DNA of 64,000 nucleotides from Flavimaribacter sp024343425 (GCA_965227645.1 OZ245773.1:5208001-5272000); one strand, 5' to 3'; counted from the first letter of the stretch, positions 31,546 to 40,271 are shown. The notes: generated from the letters alone by a model not told the origin. A program made the numbers and translations.

Positions 31546-32307
31546 ATGACGTTTGTCTGCCGTGACGTGACGGTTAACCGCGGTTCAACACCGGTGGTCA
31601 AGTCCGTCTCTCTGACGATTGCGCCTGGCGAAGTCGTCGGTCTGATTGGCCCGAACGGCGCCGGAAAGACAACGCTGATGCGGGCGGCTCTCGGACTTTT
31701 GCCGTTCTTCGGATCCTGTTCGCTGGCGGAAATGCCTGTCTCAAGCCGCGCGCGATACGCGACCTGGCTTCCCCAGGATCGCGAAATCGCCTGGCCGATT
31801 CCGGTGGAAACGCTCGTGGCCCTCGGCCGAACGCCGCACGGCGCTTCCATATCACGCTTGTCGTCGCAAGACGCGGAGGCTGTGCGGCGGGCTCTGGAGA
31901 AAGCCGACATGTGGGCGTTTCGCGATCGGATAGCGACGCAGCTTTCCGGCGGTGAGAAAGCGCGGGTTTTGCTCGCCCGGGCGCTGGCGCAGGAAACGCC
32001 CATGCTTCTTGCCGACGAGCCGATCGCCGGCCTGGATCCTGCTCATCAAATTGCGACAATGCAGGTCTTCAACACCCTGGCCTCTGACGGGCGTTCGGTA
32101 CTGGTCGCTCTGCATGATCTCGGGCTGGCGGCGCGGTTCTGCAGCCGCCTCGTGTTGATGCAGGCCGGCCGGATGGTCGCCGATGGCCGACCGGAAGACG
32201 TGCTGACGGCGCACAATCTCGCCGAGGTCTTCGGCATCGACGCCTACAGGGTCGAAACAGCAGACGGTTTGGTATTGCAGCCACTTGGGCTTGCAACGAA
32301 GACGTAA
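31546..32307 (+). CDS. btuD: cobalamin ABC transporter ATPase BtuD-like
   Basis: A 253-residue ATPase from ATG 31546; a GTG three bases earlier is also possible, and AGAGG lies just upstream. Walker A GPNGAGKTT is at about 33-41, the Q-loop in ATWLPQDREIAWPI, the signature LSGGEKARVLLARAL at about 134-148, Walker B PMLLADEPIAGLDP, and the H-loop LVALHDLGLAA. It is the last gene of the btuBFCD operon and completes the importer. The FhuC/FepC/BtuD group cannot be split by sequence alone, so the name rests on context. Confidence 0.92.
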   Translation: MTFVCRDVTVNRGSTPVVKSVSLTIAPGEVVGLIGPNGAGKTTLMRAALGLLPFFGSCSLAEMPVSSRARYATWLPQDREIAWPIPVETLVALGRTPHGASISRLSSQDAEAVRRALEKADMWAFRDRIATQLSGGEKARVLLARALAQETPMLLADEPIAGLDPAHQIATMQVFNTLASDGRSVLVALHDLGLAARFCSRLVLMQAGRMVADGRPEDVLTAHNLAEVFGIDAYRVETADGLVLQPLGLATKT

Positions 32308-32346
32308 AACGACCTTCAACGGCAACCAGGCTTCGAGGATGAAGCC

Positions 32347-32710
32347 ATGCCCGATCATGAACACGCGCTCATAGAGCAACTGGTCGATGGGTTCCTTTGG
32401 CGCCATTGCGGAGTTTCATCAGGATGAAGGAGAGCCTTGCAGCGCCAGTCCGCTGCAGCGCGTGACTGCCCGGGGCGGCATCCGGATTGTGCCTCAACCG
32501 GAAATGACGCCGGTCGCTTACGAGACGCTCAGCCCGCGGCCGCACCGCTGGAGCCAATCGGTTGCGCTTTGCCTGCCATTGGCCGCCGCAAGCCGCCCCA
32601 ATCGCTCTGCTCTCACCGAAATCGGACCGGACGCCGAGGCCCTGCGCGAACAGGATCGGGGCGCTATCCTCTTCGATATGGGTTTGTCCCGGATCCAGGT
32701 CGATTTCTGA
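32347..32710 (+). pseudogene. frameshifted conserved-hypothetical gene after btuD
   Basis: Two frames look like halves of one small protein: ATG 32347 opens MPDHEHALIEQLVDGF, which hits a stop within ten more codons, while from about 32387 another frame continues as GSFGAIAEFHQDEGE and on to RIQVDF, 107 codons. The joint near 32385 looks like a small deletion, and the second frame also stops early. The sequence has protein-like bias, with conserved-looking SVALCLPLAAA and LREQDRGAILFDMGL. I cannot name the family. It is 39 bases after btuD in the same direction and may once have been an operon member. Confidence 0.4.
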
Positions 32711-32783
32711 GGCGGCGACATGGCGATAGCGCGCTTCTCGACGAGACCGGACACGAAACCTGAATGCGGATGGCTCGAACGGC

Positions 32784-33656
32784 TTATCCGAACAGCAGGC
32801 GGGAAAACTCTTTTTCGGAGGACGCCGGAAGAAATATGGATTCCGCGCCGCCGCTCAGATTGGTCAGTTCTCCGACCTTGATCTCTTCGCCATTGCTGTA
32901 GAGGTCGACGCGTATAAATCCGTCGAACCCCTTGCTCAGTGTGGTGGCGATTTCCATCATCTCGTCGAAATTGCGTGGTTTTTCAATCTCGCCCTGATAG
33001 CGCGGATAACGGATGGAGTAGTCCAGCGCATTCCAGTTGACATCCAGCAACTGGTTTTTGTGATCCGTGTGACGGTCCTGGATGACGGCGATCGCCTTGG
33101 GCGCGCCATTGTAGCAATAGACCTTGTAGTCAGCCGGATCTTTTGTGGAGAAAATCAGCGGCTCGACGATGACCTTCGGCTTCAGATAACGGTAATTTGC
33201 CTCGCGCCCCCAATCGTAATAATTCAGTTTGAACCAGCGCTTGATCTCATCGAGATCGAGAGGTTCGTTGTTGCTGCGGAAAATCACGAAGCCGCTGGAG
33301 TGCGTCGGTTTGATACAGCAGACCGATGGAAAATCATAAGCGTCGACCTCCTCCGGGCTCCTCAGGATTTTCAGGGTCGGCACGTTGTATTCGTCGCCGA
33401 GCGTCGCCTTGATGTACAGTTTGACATATTCCTTGTCGGACACGAACACGCGGGCGGGATCGAGCAGTTCCCTGCTCGTCTTCAGAAAATACATGGCGTC
33501 GTTGTACATGACGCGACGCTTGGGGAAGCGCTTGTTTTTGCGCCTGAAATCGACGTAAGAGACCAGCCTGTCGCCGGTCCTTGATCGTGGGAGCAGTCTG
33601 TTCAGCTTTTTGAACAGGTAGCTGCGGGGCGGTCGAGACGCCGCGGGTAAATTCAT
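32784..33656 (-). CDS. TupA-like ATP-grasp protein
   Basis: A 290-residue protein of the TupA-like ATP-grasp group. Landmarks are FPSVCCIKPTHSSGFVIF near residue 115, where the Lys and the loop contact ATP, the central KVIVEPLIFS strand, DYKVYCYNGAPKAIAV with the metal/ATP-binding acidic residue, and GFDGFIRVDLYSNGEEIKVGELTNLSGG at the end. ATP-grasp ligases of this type attach amino acids or peptides to polysaccharides, as in teichuronopeptide synthesis. The gene stands alone with no polysaccharide cluster beside it, so the acceptor is unknown. No signal peptide or membrane segment is present. Confidence 0.75.
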   Translation of the reverse strand: MNLPAASRPPRSYLFKKLNRLLPRSRTGDRLVSYVDFRRKNKRFPKRRVMYNDAMYFLKTSRELLDPARVFVSDKEYVKLYIKATLGDEYNVPTLKILRSPEEVDAYDFPSVCCIKPTHSSGFVIFRSNNEPLDLDEIKRWFKLNYYDWGREANYRYLKPKVIVEPLIFSTKDPADYKVYCYNGAPKAIAVIQDRHTDHKNQLLDVNWNALDYSIRYPRYQGEIEKPRNFDEMMEIATTLSKGFDGFIRVDLYSNGEEIKVGELTNLSGGAESIFLPASSEKEFSRLLFG

Positions 33657-33898
33657 GTCGTACTACTCTGATACTCGAAATTTCAATGTATTCGAAGCGA
33701 TGAGACGGCCTCAGGTTGAGAGTGCGCGTCCTGGTCTCTTTTCGTAATTGTGCAGGATCGGCCTACGCCTCGTTTTTTACGAGATTGTGGCAAGCATGAT
33801 CATATTTTCACAGCGCGACTGATCATTGCGCCGCGGGGAACAAAGTCGCCGCGATTTTGTTATCTGCGGAGTACACACTACAACTCCAGGAGATGACA

Positions 33899-34165
33899 AT
33901 GCCTGATCATGACGAAAACATCAGCAAGGCAAACAAGAAGCTGAGAAATGGCGAAAAGTCTGGCGAAAAGGACAAACACGGCAAGTCGAACGCCAGCAGT
34001 AGCAAGGGCGCGGCGATCGAATCATCCGGGAAAACGACTAGGCCCGGCGCATCAGAGGTTGAGCGGAGATCGTGCCGAACCGCGGATTCAGCGTCCGCGG
34101 GGCAGGCACTTGTAAGCAATCGTGCAGCGCCGCTTGTCCGAGGTCCTCACCTGAATTCCGGATGA
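33899..34165 (+). CDS. small lysine-rich hydrophilic protein
   Basis: An 88-residue frame; CCAGGAG sits seven bases before ATG 33899. The first 50 residues are extremely polar and disordered (Lys, Glu, Ser, Asn), like stress- or desiccation-associated small proteins. The last 25 codons overlap the convergent gene 34088-34375 on the other strand, so the true end could be different. No family is recognised. A similarly hydrophilic small protein lies at 39969-40217. Confidence 0.4.
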   Translation: MPDHDENISKANKKLRNGEKSGEKDKHGKSNASSSKGAAIESSGKTTRPGASEVERRSCRTADSASAGQALVSNRAAPLVRGPHLNSG

Positions 34166-34375
34166 GGAACAACCCATCCTGCCGCGCTGCGACGCTGGCG
34201 TGTATCCGTATATCGGGACCGTCGCGTTTCCGTTGGCGTTCGTTTCGATACGCCCGTTGCGCTCGTAATAGTTGATCGCCTGCTGGCAGGTCATCGCGTT
34301 TGAAACCTGCGCCATCGTTGCAGCAGGTTGGGCAATTATAATCGCCGTAAACAGCGCAAAAGCAATCGAACGCAT
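34088..34375 (-). CDS. small secreted protein with C-terminal cysteines
   Basis: A 95-residue protein with the signal peptide MRSIAFALFTAIIIAQPAATMA and a compact mature domain: MTCQQAINYYERNGRIETNANG, then VPIYGYTPASQRGRMGC, then RRCTIAYKC. The four cysteines and the pattern of a short helix followed by a small strand pair resemble a small exported family common in Hyphomicrobiales, whose function is unknown to me. It is monocistronic and convergent with the hydrophilic protein gene. Confidence 0.75.
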   Translation of the reverse strand: MRSIAFALFTAIIIAQPAATMAQVSNAMTCQQAINYYERNGRIETNANGNATVPIYGYTPASQRGRMGCSSSGIQVRTSDKRRCTIAYKCLPRGR

Positions 34376-34723
34376 GAGTTGAACCGCCCTGAGAGATCGC
34401 CGATATCGCGATCATACTATCAAGCAACTGCTTTGGAAACGGGGCGGCAATCAATACTGCGTTATCCGAGATTGTCCGGGCGCGCGCAGGCTGGCGCAAT
34501 CCTGTCACACAGCAAGCCTATATTTATCCTGGTTCAGATTTATATTGTAATATGCGCGAAGTTGCGCAGTAATGATGGCGACTGAAGCACAAGGCAGATT
34601 TGTGGTTCAGCGGGAATTTGGTTGAAAACCAGTGCTCTTGCGTTGCTGCTGCGGGAAGCTGATTTTTCAATCGGGACGCTCTTGCTGGACATGGCGACGG
34701 AATTGCGGATGGCTTGCAACCGA
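34376..34723. other. intergenic region
   Basis: About 350 bases between divergent genes. Apart from a short GCGCGAAGTTGCGC inverted repeat near 34554-34567 and AT-rich DNA at 34515-34555 that could hold a promoter for the lipoprotein gene, I see nothing definite. A weak in-frame extension of the next gene begins at 34622. Confidence 0.4.
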
Positions 34724-35338
34724 ATGAATGACCGCCGTATACGACGGCGCTGCGCTATGGCGGCGGCGTTGTTCTCTGTTGCCTCTTTGGCCGGCTGTGC
34801 GACGTCCGGCATGTCGACCGTCTATTACAACGTGCCCGGAACGACCGTGGATCAAATCACGGAACAGATTTCCAGCCGCGGTCCACAGAACGGGCACGCC
34901 ATCGGAACGGCGGAAACCCGCATGACGCCGAAGATCATCACAATCCAAAAGGACGGACAGTGCCGGATCGCCTCGGCGGAGGTGCAACTCGGCATGAGGA
35001 TCACGCTTCCGCGCTGGACGGAATTGCACAAGGCGGACGCTCGAACGAAAACCGCTTTCGAGGAACTCGGCAAGCATGTCCGCTGGCATGAGCAGCAGCA
35101 TGTGGATATATCGAATCAGTATGTCCTTCTCATCGAAGAACGCCTGATGCAGATTCCGCCGCAGAAGAATTGCCGCAAAGCGCTGGACACCGCTCGGGAG
35201 GTCTTCAAGCAAGGCTTCAAGGAGCACAACGAAGCGCAACTGGCCTTCGATGAGAGCGAACGCGACGCGATACGCACGCGTCTGGAGGCGCTGCACGATA
35301 ACCGCCGCGAACTGCCTCCCTTTCCTGAAATCCTTTGA
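34724..35338 (+). CDS. DUF922-type lipoprotein, putative zinc protease
   Basis: About 204 residues from ATG 34724. This start gives an ideal lipoprotein signal, RRIRRRC followed by a hydrophobic stretch and the lipobox LAGC (residues 22-25); upstream ATGs at 34691 and 34709 are possible. The mature protein has the DUF922 pattern: YYNVPGTTVDQITEQISSRGP, a C-R-I-A-S-A-E-V strand, LPRW, and HEQQH at 122-126, an HExxH metal site. Members are predicted secreted Zn-dependent proteases of unknown target. A long C-terminal helix follows. It should be anchored in the outer or inner membrane facing the periplasm. Confidence 0.8.
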   Translation: MNDRRIRRRCAMAAALFSVASLAGCATSGMSTVYYNVPGTTVDQITEQISSRGPQNGHAIGTAETRMTPKIITIQKDGQCRIASAEVQLGMRITLPRWTELHKADARTKTAFEELGKHVRWHEQQHVDISNQYVLLIEERLMQIPPQKNCRKALDTAREVFKQGFKEHNEAQLAFDESERDAIRTRLEALHDNRRELPPFPEIL

Positions 35339-35369
35339 AGCCGGCTGAATTTAGCGCCGGAAGGGCTGA

Positions 35370-35678
35370 TTAGCCTGTCGCCAGTCCGACAAGATAGGCC
35401 AGGCCCAGGACGAGGGAGTGTGACGAAAAGACGACCGACAGCCAGACGCCAAGAGCGTTGTCCTGCGCCTTGCTGATCAGGATATTTTTCCTGGGTTTGA
35501 AAAAGAGATAGGGAATCGTGGCGACTAGGGCGAGAACAGGAATGGCGATCCAGTGTTTTCCCAAGAAGCCCGTCAGGAACGACAGGGCCGATAACCCGAT
35601 ATAGGTAATTAAGAGCAAAGCGTGACCCCCGACACAGTGAAGGAAACAGCTATCGATCTCCGTTGATGCGATCAACAT
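35370..35678 (-). CDS. small membrane protein
   Basis: A 102-residue protein with three hydrophobic segments (about 18-40, 44-62 and 78-99) and a basic loop KPRKNILISKAQD between the second and third. No ribosome-binding site is strong, so the start is uncertain and may lie a few codons downstream. It converges with the DUF922 gene, 31 bases apart. The family is not recognised. Confidence 0.55.
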   Translation of the reverse strand: MLIASTEIDSCFLHCVGGHALLLITYIGLSALSFLTGFLGKHWIAIPVLALVATIPYLFFKPRKNILISKAQDNALGVWLSVVFSSHSLVLGLAYLVGLATG

Positions 35679-35822
35679 TCCATTGGATGTAATTTACAAG
35701 AATATTTTCAGATTAATACAACCACTGGATTTGTAAAATTTATAAATAAACTTGAATAAGATAAGTGAGAATTAATCTTCTCATCTTTTCACCGAGCGAT
35801 GATATTGCGCTGTTGATCCCCG

Positions 35823-36800
35823 CTATATCTGCTTGCCACGGGCTATCGACCTTCTGTCGCCGGGCGTCATTGCGAAGCGTTGGCGATAGGCCCGATTGAA
35901 ACGCGGCACATCGGAGAACCCGTTGCGATGGGCGATCGAGGAGATTGTCCGGAATGCGTGCTCGGGGTTCGCAAGCATCGCGTCCGCCTGCCTGAGGCGG
36001 CTCTCGAGCAACCAGCCCGAGAATGTCTGGTCAGCCTCGCGAAATCGCGCCTGGATTGTGCGTATGGAACAGCCGAGCCGCCGGGCGAGATCGGAAACGC
36101 CGTAGGTCGGGTCGCACAAGCCCTCGCGCGCGGCAGCCTTGATTCGTTCGAGATCAGGCAGGCGGTTTTCCCCGGCGTTCTGGTCAACGACGACATGCAG
36201 AAGTTCCCGCACGGATGTCGCCATCGAGGCGCACAGATAGGCGTTGCCAAGACGCATGGCCTGGCTCAGCAGCAGGAATTGCTGCGACAGAGCCTGGCCG
36301 GCTTCGCTGGCGCGGGCGTAGCGGTTGATGTCGGACAGCCGCGACGCCGTCAGTCGGCAGGGCAGAACGGCGCGGTCGATGCGCAGCGAAAAGAGATCCA
36401 TGGCGGCCGTCTTATCGAAGTCCAGCGCAAAGGCGGCGCTATTGTCGAGAATGAGAGGCGTCGCCCGCGGCGCCAGGAAACTGTCGTCGGAGAAGCAAAC
36501 GCCGCAAGCGCGGCCCGGCTCGAAATTGATGAATATGCTGTCGTCGGGTCGCATCGAAATCAGGCGCCGGTCGCGCCGGGCGCGGTGGCCCGGGGCGGCG
36601 ATGTGCGCAAGCTCCATGCCTGGCAAGGCAAGCGCGGTGAACTCGGCCCGGAATGTCTCGTTCGATGTTCGCTCCGGCCGGATCCCGGTGAAGGTGTCAC
36701 AAATGGATTCGACGAAATAATCGAACTTGCCGCGATCCGGGATCGCGTCGTTCGATCGCCTGATCCAGCGGTGATCATGCTGTCGTGCGTTTTCCGACAA
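35823..36800 (-). CDS. AraC-family transcriptional regulator
   Basis: About 325 residues. I chose a TTG start at 36800 because GGGAGGCG lies nine bases before it; an ATG at 36878 would overlap the divergent gene's start. The N-terminal half resembles the AraC-binding-like domain (RPDDSIFINFEPG, then FLAPRATPLILDN). The C-terminal 100 residues are the double helix-turn-helix with YGVSDLARRLGCSIRTIQARFREA and IAHRNGFSDVPRFNRAYRQRFAMTP. It is divergent from the alpha/beta hydrolase gene, which it probably controls. Confidence 0.88.
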   Translation of the reverse strand: MSENARQHDHRWIRRSNDAIPDRGKFDYFVESICDTFTGIRPERTSNETFRAEFTALALPGMELAHIAAPGHRARRDRRLISMRPDDSIFINFEPGRACGVCFSDDSFLAPRATPLILDNSAAFALDFDKTAAMDLFSLRIDRAVLPCRLTASRLSDINRYARASEAGQALSQQFLLLSQAMRLGNAYLCASMATSVRELLHVVVDQNAGENRLPDLERIKAAAREGLCDPTYGVSDLARRLGCSIRTIQARFREADQTFSGWLLESRLRQADAMLANPEHAFRTISSIAHRNGFSDVPRFNRAYRQRFAMTPGDRRSIARGKQI

Positions 36801-36876
36801 GACTTTGCGCCTCCCGACAAAGACCTCTGGCTTCGCTGCGCATAATATCAGACCCACAACGGAGGAGGTAAGATCC

Positions 36877-37731
36877 ATGCACAATAATCCCGGATTCGTG
36901 TTCGTGCACGGCGCCTGGCACAACGGCGCCTGCTGGAACAAAGTCATCGGACTGCTTCAAGACGAGGGATTCGCCTGCGCTGCGATTGATCTTCCAGGCG
37001 CCGGCGCCAACGCTGCGGCGCCCGCATCATTGCAGGCCCGCGACATGGCCGCGCTCGCCACCGAACCGTCACCCAACGCCGGAGTCGGGCAGGAAGAGCG
37101 CACAAAAGCTGTGATCAACAGCGTCGAACAGATGGCCGAACGGTCAAACGGCAAGGTGGTTCTCGTCGGCCATTCAATGGGCGGCGTCACCATATCGCCG
37201 GTGGCGGAGGCCATTCCGTCTGCGCTCGAGGCGGTCGTCTTCCTCACGGCCTTCATGCTGCCGCCCGGCATGCCGGCGATCGCGATGATCCAGGATCCCG
37301 CCATGGCGGACGCCGTGGTGCCGTCGCTGTTCGTCGCCGATCCGCAAGTCGTCGGCGCCCTGCGCATCGACACGCTGTCTGACGATCCGGACGATCGCGC
37401 GCGGTTGCGGGAAGCATTCTACGCCGATCTCGATGAGGAGGCCTTCACTGAAGCCGTGGCGCAGTTGCACAGCGACGAGCCGGCGCAGGTGGCGGTCAAT
37501 CCTTCGGCGGCGACAGTCGAGCGTTTCGGGTCCGTGGCGCGTCACTATGTGCGGTGTCATGACGATCGCGCGATTACGCCGGCCGGACAGGAAAAGATGA
37601 TCGCGCTGACCGATGCGGCCCTCGGCGGGAAAACAACCGTTCATGAGCTTCACGCCAGCCATTCGCCGTTTCACTCGCAACCTGAGGAGCTCGTCGCCAT
37701 TCTCCGGAAGATCGCCGTCGCGCCGCGCTGA
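36877..37731 (+). CDS. alpha/beta hydrolase (HGAWH type)
   Basis: A 284-residue hydrolase starting at ATG 36877 after GGAGGAGG. VFVHGAWHNGACW at 9-20 forms the oxyanion-hole region, and VGHSMGG gives the nucleophile Ser100. The C-terminal His is in HASHSPFHSQPEEL. This layout matches the esterase/salicylate-methylesterase-like group with a short cap. No signal peptide, so it acts in the cytoplasm. It is divergent from an AraC regulator and convergent with the adenylate cyclase 3 bases away. The substrate is unknown. Confidence 0.88.
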   Translation: MHNNPGFVFVHGAWHNGACWNKVIGLLQDEGFACAAIDLPGAGANAAAPASLQARDMAALATEPSPNAGVGQEERTKAVINSVEQMAERSNGKVVLVGHSMGGVTISPVAEAIPSALEAVVFLTAFMLPPGMPAIAMIQDPAMADAVVPSLFVADPQVVGALRIDTLSDDPDDRARLREAFYADLDEEAFTEAVAQLHSDEPAQVAVNPSAATVERFGSVARHYVRCHDDRAITPAGQEKMIALTDAALGGKTTVHELHASHSPFHSQPEELVAILRKIAVAPR

Positions 37732-37734
37732 TCG

Positions 37735-39438
37735 TCAGACGAGGCCCGCCAACGCTTCGATGTCGTAGATCAGGCAGATTTCCGCCACCCCTTCGCGGCC
37801 GCGGATCGGGGCTTCGTCGCGCTCGCCGATATCGTCGATTGACAGGCCCGCGGCCTCGACGATCTGCCGCGAGAGCACAATGCGGGCGTTCTTCTGTTTG
37901 ACGACGCCTTCCAGTCGCGAGGCGGTGTTGACTGTGTCGCCGAGCGCTGTCAGTGGCGCTTCGTTGTCCACCCGGCCGATCTGGCCGATGATCGCGGGAC
38001 CGCCGTGGATCGCGACGACGAGTTTCAGCGGTTCGTCGAGGTGCAACTTCAGTTCCGCATTCAGCGTATCCATGCCCTGTTGCAAGGCGACGGCGGCGCG
38101 CAAAGCGTCCCTGGACGCCTGCTCGAAGCTCCGGTCAACCCCGAACAGCGCCATGACGCCGTCGCCCATGAACTTGTCGACCAGGCCATTGTTGCGCACG
38201 ATCCTCTCGGCCGCCGATTCGAGGTAGGCGTTCAGCACGAAGAGCACGTCGTAGGGCAGTCTTTTTTCGGAAAAGCGCGTAAAGCCGCGCAGGTCGGTGA
38301 ACATGATGATCACCGGCTGCTCGACGCCCCAGCGATACACGTCCGACCGACTGCCGGATACGTTCTGCACGCGGGGTTGGACGAGCCGGATCACGGATAT
38401 GTCGCGCGTCGGCTTGATCTGACAGGCGAGACGCACATCCGCCGTCGTCTGGATCTGCTTCAGAACCGCCGCCTCCCTGGCGTCTGGAGGCGGCAGTTGT
38501 TCTATTCCCGCCACCACCCGCACCCGACAGGTCGAGCAGCGCGCCCTTCCTCCGCAAATCGAGGTGTGGGCAATGTTGTTCGCCCGGCTGATTTCGAGCA
38601 ATGTCGGTCCGGGCGCGGTGCGGATCTGTTTGTCGCCTACATAAGAAACCGTCATGGAGGACTTCAGGCGCTGCGCGGTCATCACGCCGACAGGAAACAG
38701 GAAGCACAGCACGAAGCCTGCGAAAGCGAACTGTTGCGCAAGCAGCGCCTGGGCGGCGAGCTGGTTGATTTGGTCGTTGGTCAGTGCAATCTCGGCCTTG
38801 CCGGACAGGATCAGCTCCTTGCCTGCGGTTGTCCATCCGGTGGCGGAAAGCAACGGAATGGCGACTGCCGCCGAAAACAGCCACGGGCGCCACGGCGCAT
38901 ACCAGCGCTTGTGGCGCAGCCACAGATGAACGCCGATCATGCCGTGGATCCAGACCACGACGACGAGCGCGGTCTGTTTCCAGAACGCCCACGGCCATGC
39001 GATGCTCAGATAGGTTTGATAGTTGAGTTTCGCGTCGACCAGTTCGGCGCTCAGGCGGGTGTAATACAAATGCTCCGCCGCAAAGACGGGAATCGTCAGG
39101 CCAAGCACCAGTTGCAGCAATTCGCTCATTGGAATGCGGAAGGTCCGCCGGCCGAGCGTCTTGGCGACCGCAAGGCTGGCGTGGATGACGAGCGCGCCGT
39201 AGAGAATGATAGTGCCGGCGAGCGAACGCCAGATAAGATCGTGAAAGTCGCCCGTGCGGGCAAGCGCTGCATAGGAAATGTTGCCGGCGGCATGGCTGAG
39301 AAGGTGGGTGGTTGCAAAGAAGAGGAGAATCAAACCCGTCCAAAGCCTGAGCTTCGCTCCTGCGGGCTTGCTGAATAGCGCTGGCAGGCGATCCCGGACG
39401 AAGCCGGAGGTATTCGAAGGCGTGACCGGTTGCGACAA
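37735..39438 (-). CDS. adenylate cyclase with 6-TM cytochrome-b-like sensor and [2Fe-2S] ferredoxin domain
   Basis: A 567-residue protein in three parts. Residues 30-255 form about six membrane helices with histidines His45, His86, His123 and His165 well placed to hold haem, as in the diheme-b sensor of the rhizobial CyaC type. Residues 262-355 are a plant-type ferredoxin domain with Cys295, Cys301, Cys304 and Cys339 binding [2Fe-2S]. Residues 375-550 are a class III nucleotide cyclase domain: MFTDLRGFTRFS with metal-binding Asp382, and FMGDGVMALFG. The design suggests cAMP synthesis controlled by membrane quinone/redox state. The gene is monocistronic. Confidence 0.9.
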   Translation of the reverse strand: MSQPVTPSNTSGFVRDRLPALFSKPAGAKLRLWTGLILLFFATTHLLSHAAGNISYAALARTGDFHDLIWRSLAGTIILYGALVIHASLAVAKTLGRRTFRIPMSELLQLVLGLTIPVFAAEHLYYTRLSAELVDAKLNYQTYLSIAWPWAFWKQTALVVVVWIHGMIGVHLWLRHKRWYAPWRPWLFSAAVAIPLLSATGWTTAGKELILSGKAEIALTNDQINQLAAQALLAQQFAFAGFVLCFLFPVGVMTAQRLKSSMTVSYVGDKQIRTAPGPTLLEISRANNIAHTSICGGRARCSTCRVRVVAGIEQLPPPDAREAAVLKQIQTTADVRLACQIKPTRDISVIRLVQPRVQNVSGSRSDVYRWGVEQPVIIMFTDLRGFTRFSEKRLPYDVLFVLNAYLESAAERIVRNNGLVDKFMGDGVMALFGVDRSFEQASRDALRAAVALQQGMDTLNAELKLHLDEPLKLVVAIHGGPAIIGQIGRVDNEAPLTALGDTVNTASRLEGVVKQKNARIVLSRQIVEAAGLSIDDIGERDEAPIRGREGVAEICLIYDIEALAGLV

Positions 39439-39570
39439 GCTGCGTCCTCGACGTGATTCATGTCTCTATATGCAACAATGGCGACGCCTTCGCCAGAGTT
39501 CGTTCACAGCTGTGAATGTGAGCGCGTCTGAATTAAACTGCCGTCGCTTCGGAAGTTGAGGAGGATGGAA

Positions 39571-39966
39571 ATGAAATTGTGTTGTCTAATGGCAGCCTCC
39601 CTGACCGTACTGCATCCCGCATCGGCGATCGCCGATCCGTCGTTCGAATGTTCACTGGAAAGCGGCAGTCAGGTGGAGACCGCCGAATGTGTCGCGAAGA
39701 CGGAGGCGACAGTCGACGAGACGGTTAAACTGTCCCTGCAATTCGCCGTGAGCGCCGCCAAGGAACTCGACGAAACAACGGGCCGCGCGGCAGCCGTCCC
39801 GGCGCTGGAAGAGGCGCAAGGCGCCTGGTCTACCTTTCGCGACGCCCATTGCGATTATGTGGGTTCTACATTCGGCGGCGGGTCCGGCACGGGCATAGCC
39901 ATCCGGTCCTGCCGTATCGAACTCGGCCGCGAACGGGCAGACCTGCTTTTGCGCTTTGCGAAATAA
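39571..39966 (+). CDS. secreted DUF1311/LprI-like protein
   Basis: A 131-residue exported protein; GAGGAGG lies seven bases before ATG 39571. Signal peptide MKLCCLMAASLTVLHPASAIA. The mature domain has the lysozyme-inhibitor LprI-type pattern: a Cys pair early (FECSLESGSQVETAECVAK), a helical middle, then EEAQGAWSTFRDAHCDYVGSTFGGGSGTGIAIRSCRIELGRERADLL. Four cysteines should form two disulfides. It may protect the periplasm from lysozyme-like enzymes, though many members have no proven role. Confidence 0.8.
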   Translation: MKLCCLMAASLTVLHPASAIADPSFECSLESGSQVETAECVAKTEATVDETVKLSLQFAVSAAKELDETTGRAAAVPALEEAQGAWSTFRDAHCDYVGSTFGGGSGTGIAIRSCRIELGRERADLLLRFAK

Positions 39967-39968
39967 AT

Positions 39969-40217
39969 TCAGTCGTCGGAGGCGCCGGAACTCCGATTGC
40001 CTTTGCCAAGGTCTTCCCTGGCGCGCTTGTCCTTGTCGAGCTTCTCGAAACTCTCGATGACGCCGTCCGTCTCCAGCTTCACGTCGGGAACGGCGTGGCG
40101 CTGGTTGCGCACTCGTTCCTGATCGTTGCCCTGCAAGCTGTTGTCGCCCATCTTGTCCTGCGCGAAATCGCTTTCGGTCAGATGTTCGGGTTTCTTCGTC
40201 TTGCCGTGATTTTCCAT
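39969..40217 (-). CDS. small highly charged cytoplasmic protein
   Basis: An 82-residue protein with no hydrophobic segment, rich in Lys, Asp, Asn and Gly; AAGGAG lies before ATG 40217. The sequence is likely disordered and resembles general stress or desiccation-type proteins. It converges with the LprI-like gene and is upstream of the TRAP operon on the same strand. No family is recognised. Confidence 0.6.
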   Translation of the reverse strand: MENHGKTKKPEHLTESDFAQDKMGDNSLQGNDQERVRNQRHAVPDVKLETDGVIESFEKLDKDKRAREDLGKGNRSSGASDD

Positions 40218-40271
40218 CGTTGAACTCCTTGTCGAAGCACCAACGGCCGAACGGTGGATGGAGTTCCCGAT

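Noticed and set aside
29718..32307. Iron-siderophore or haem importer
   Set aside because: Same transporter family, but the B12 riboswitch directly upstream of the receptor makes cobalamin much more likely.
38005..39378. Long open frame antisense to the adenylate cyclase
   Set aside because: A 457-codon frame, but Arg/Gln/Gly-rich with no domain; it mirrors a well-supported three-domain protein and reflects high GC.
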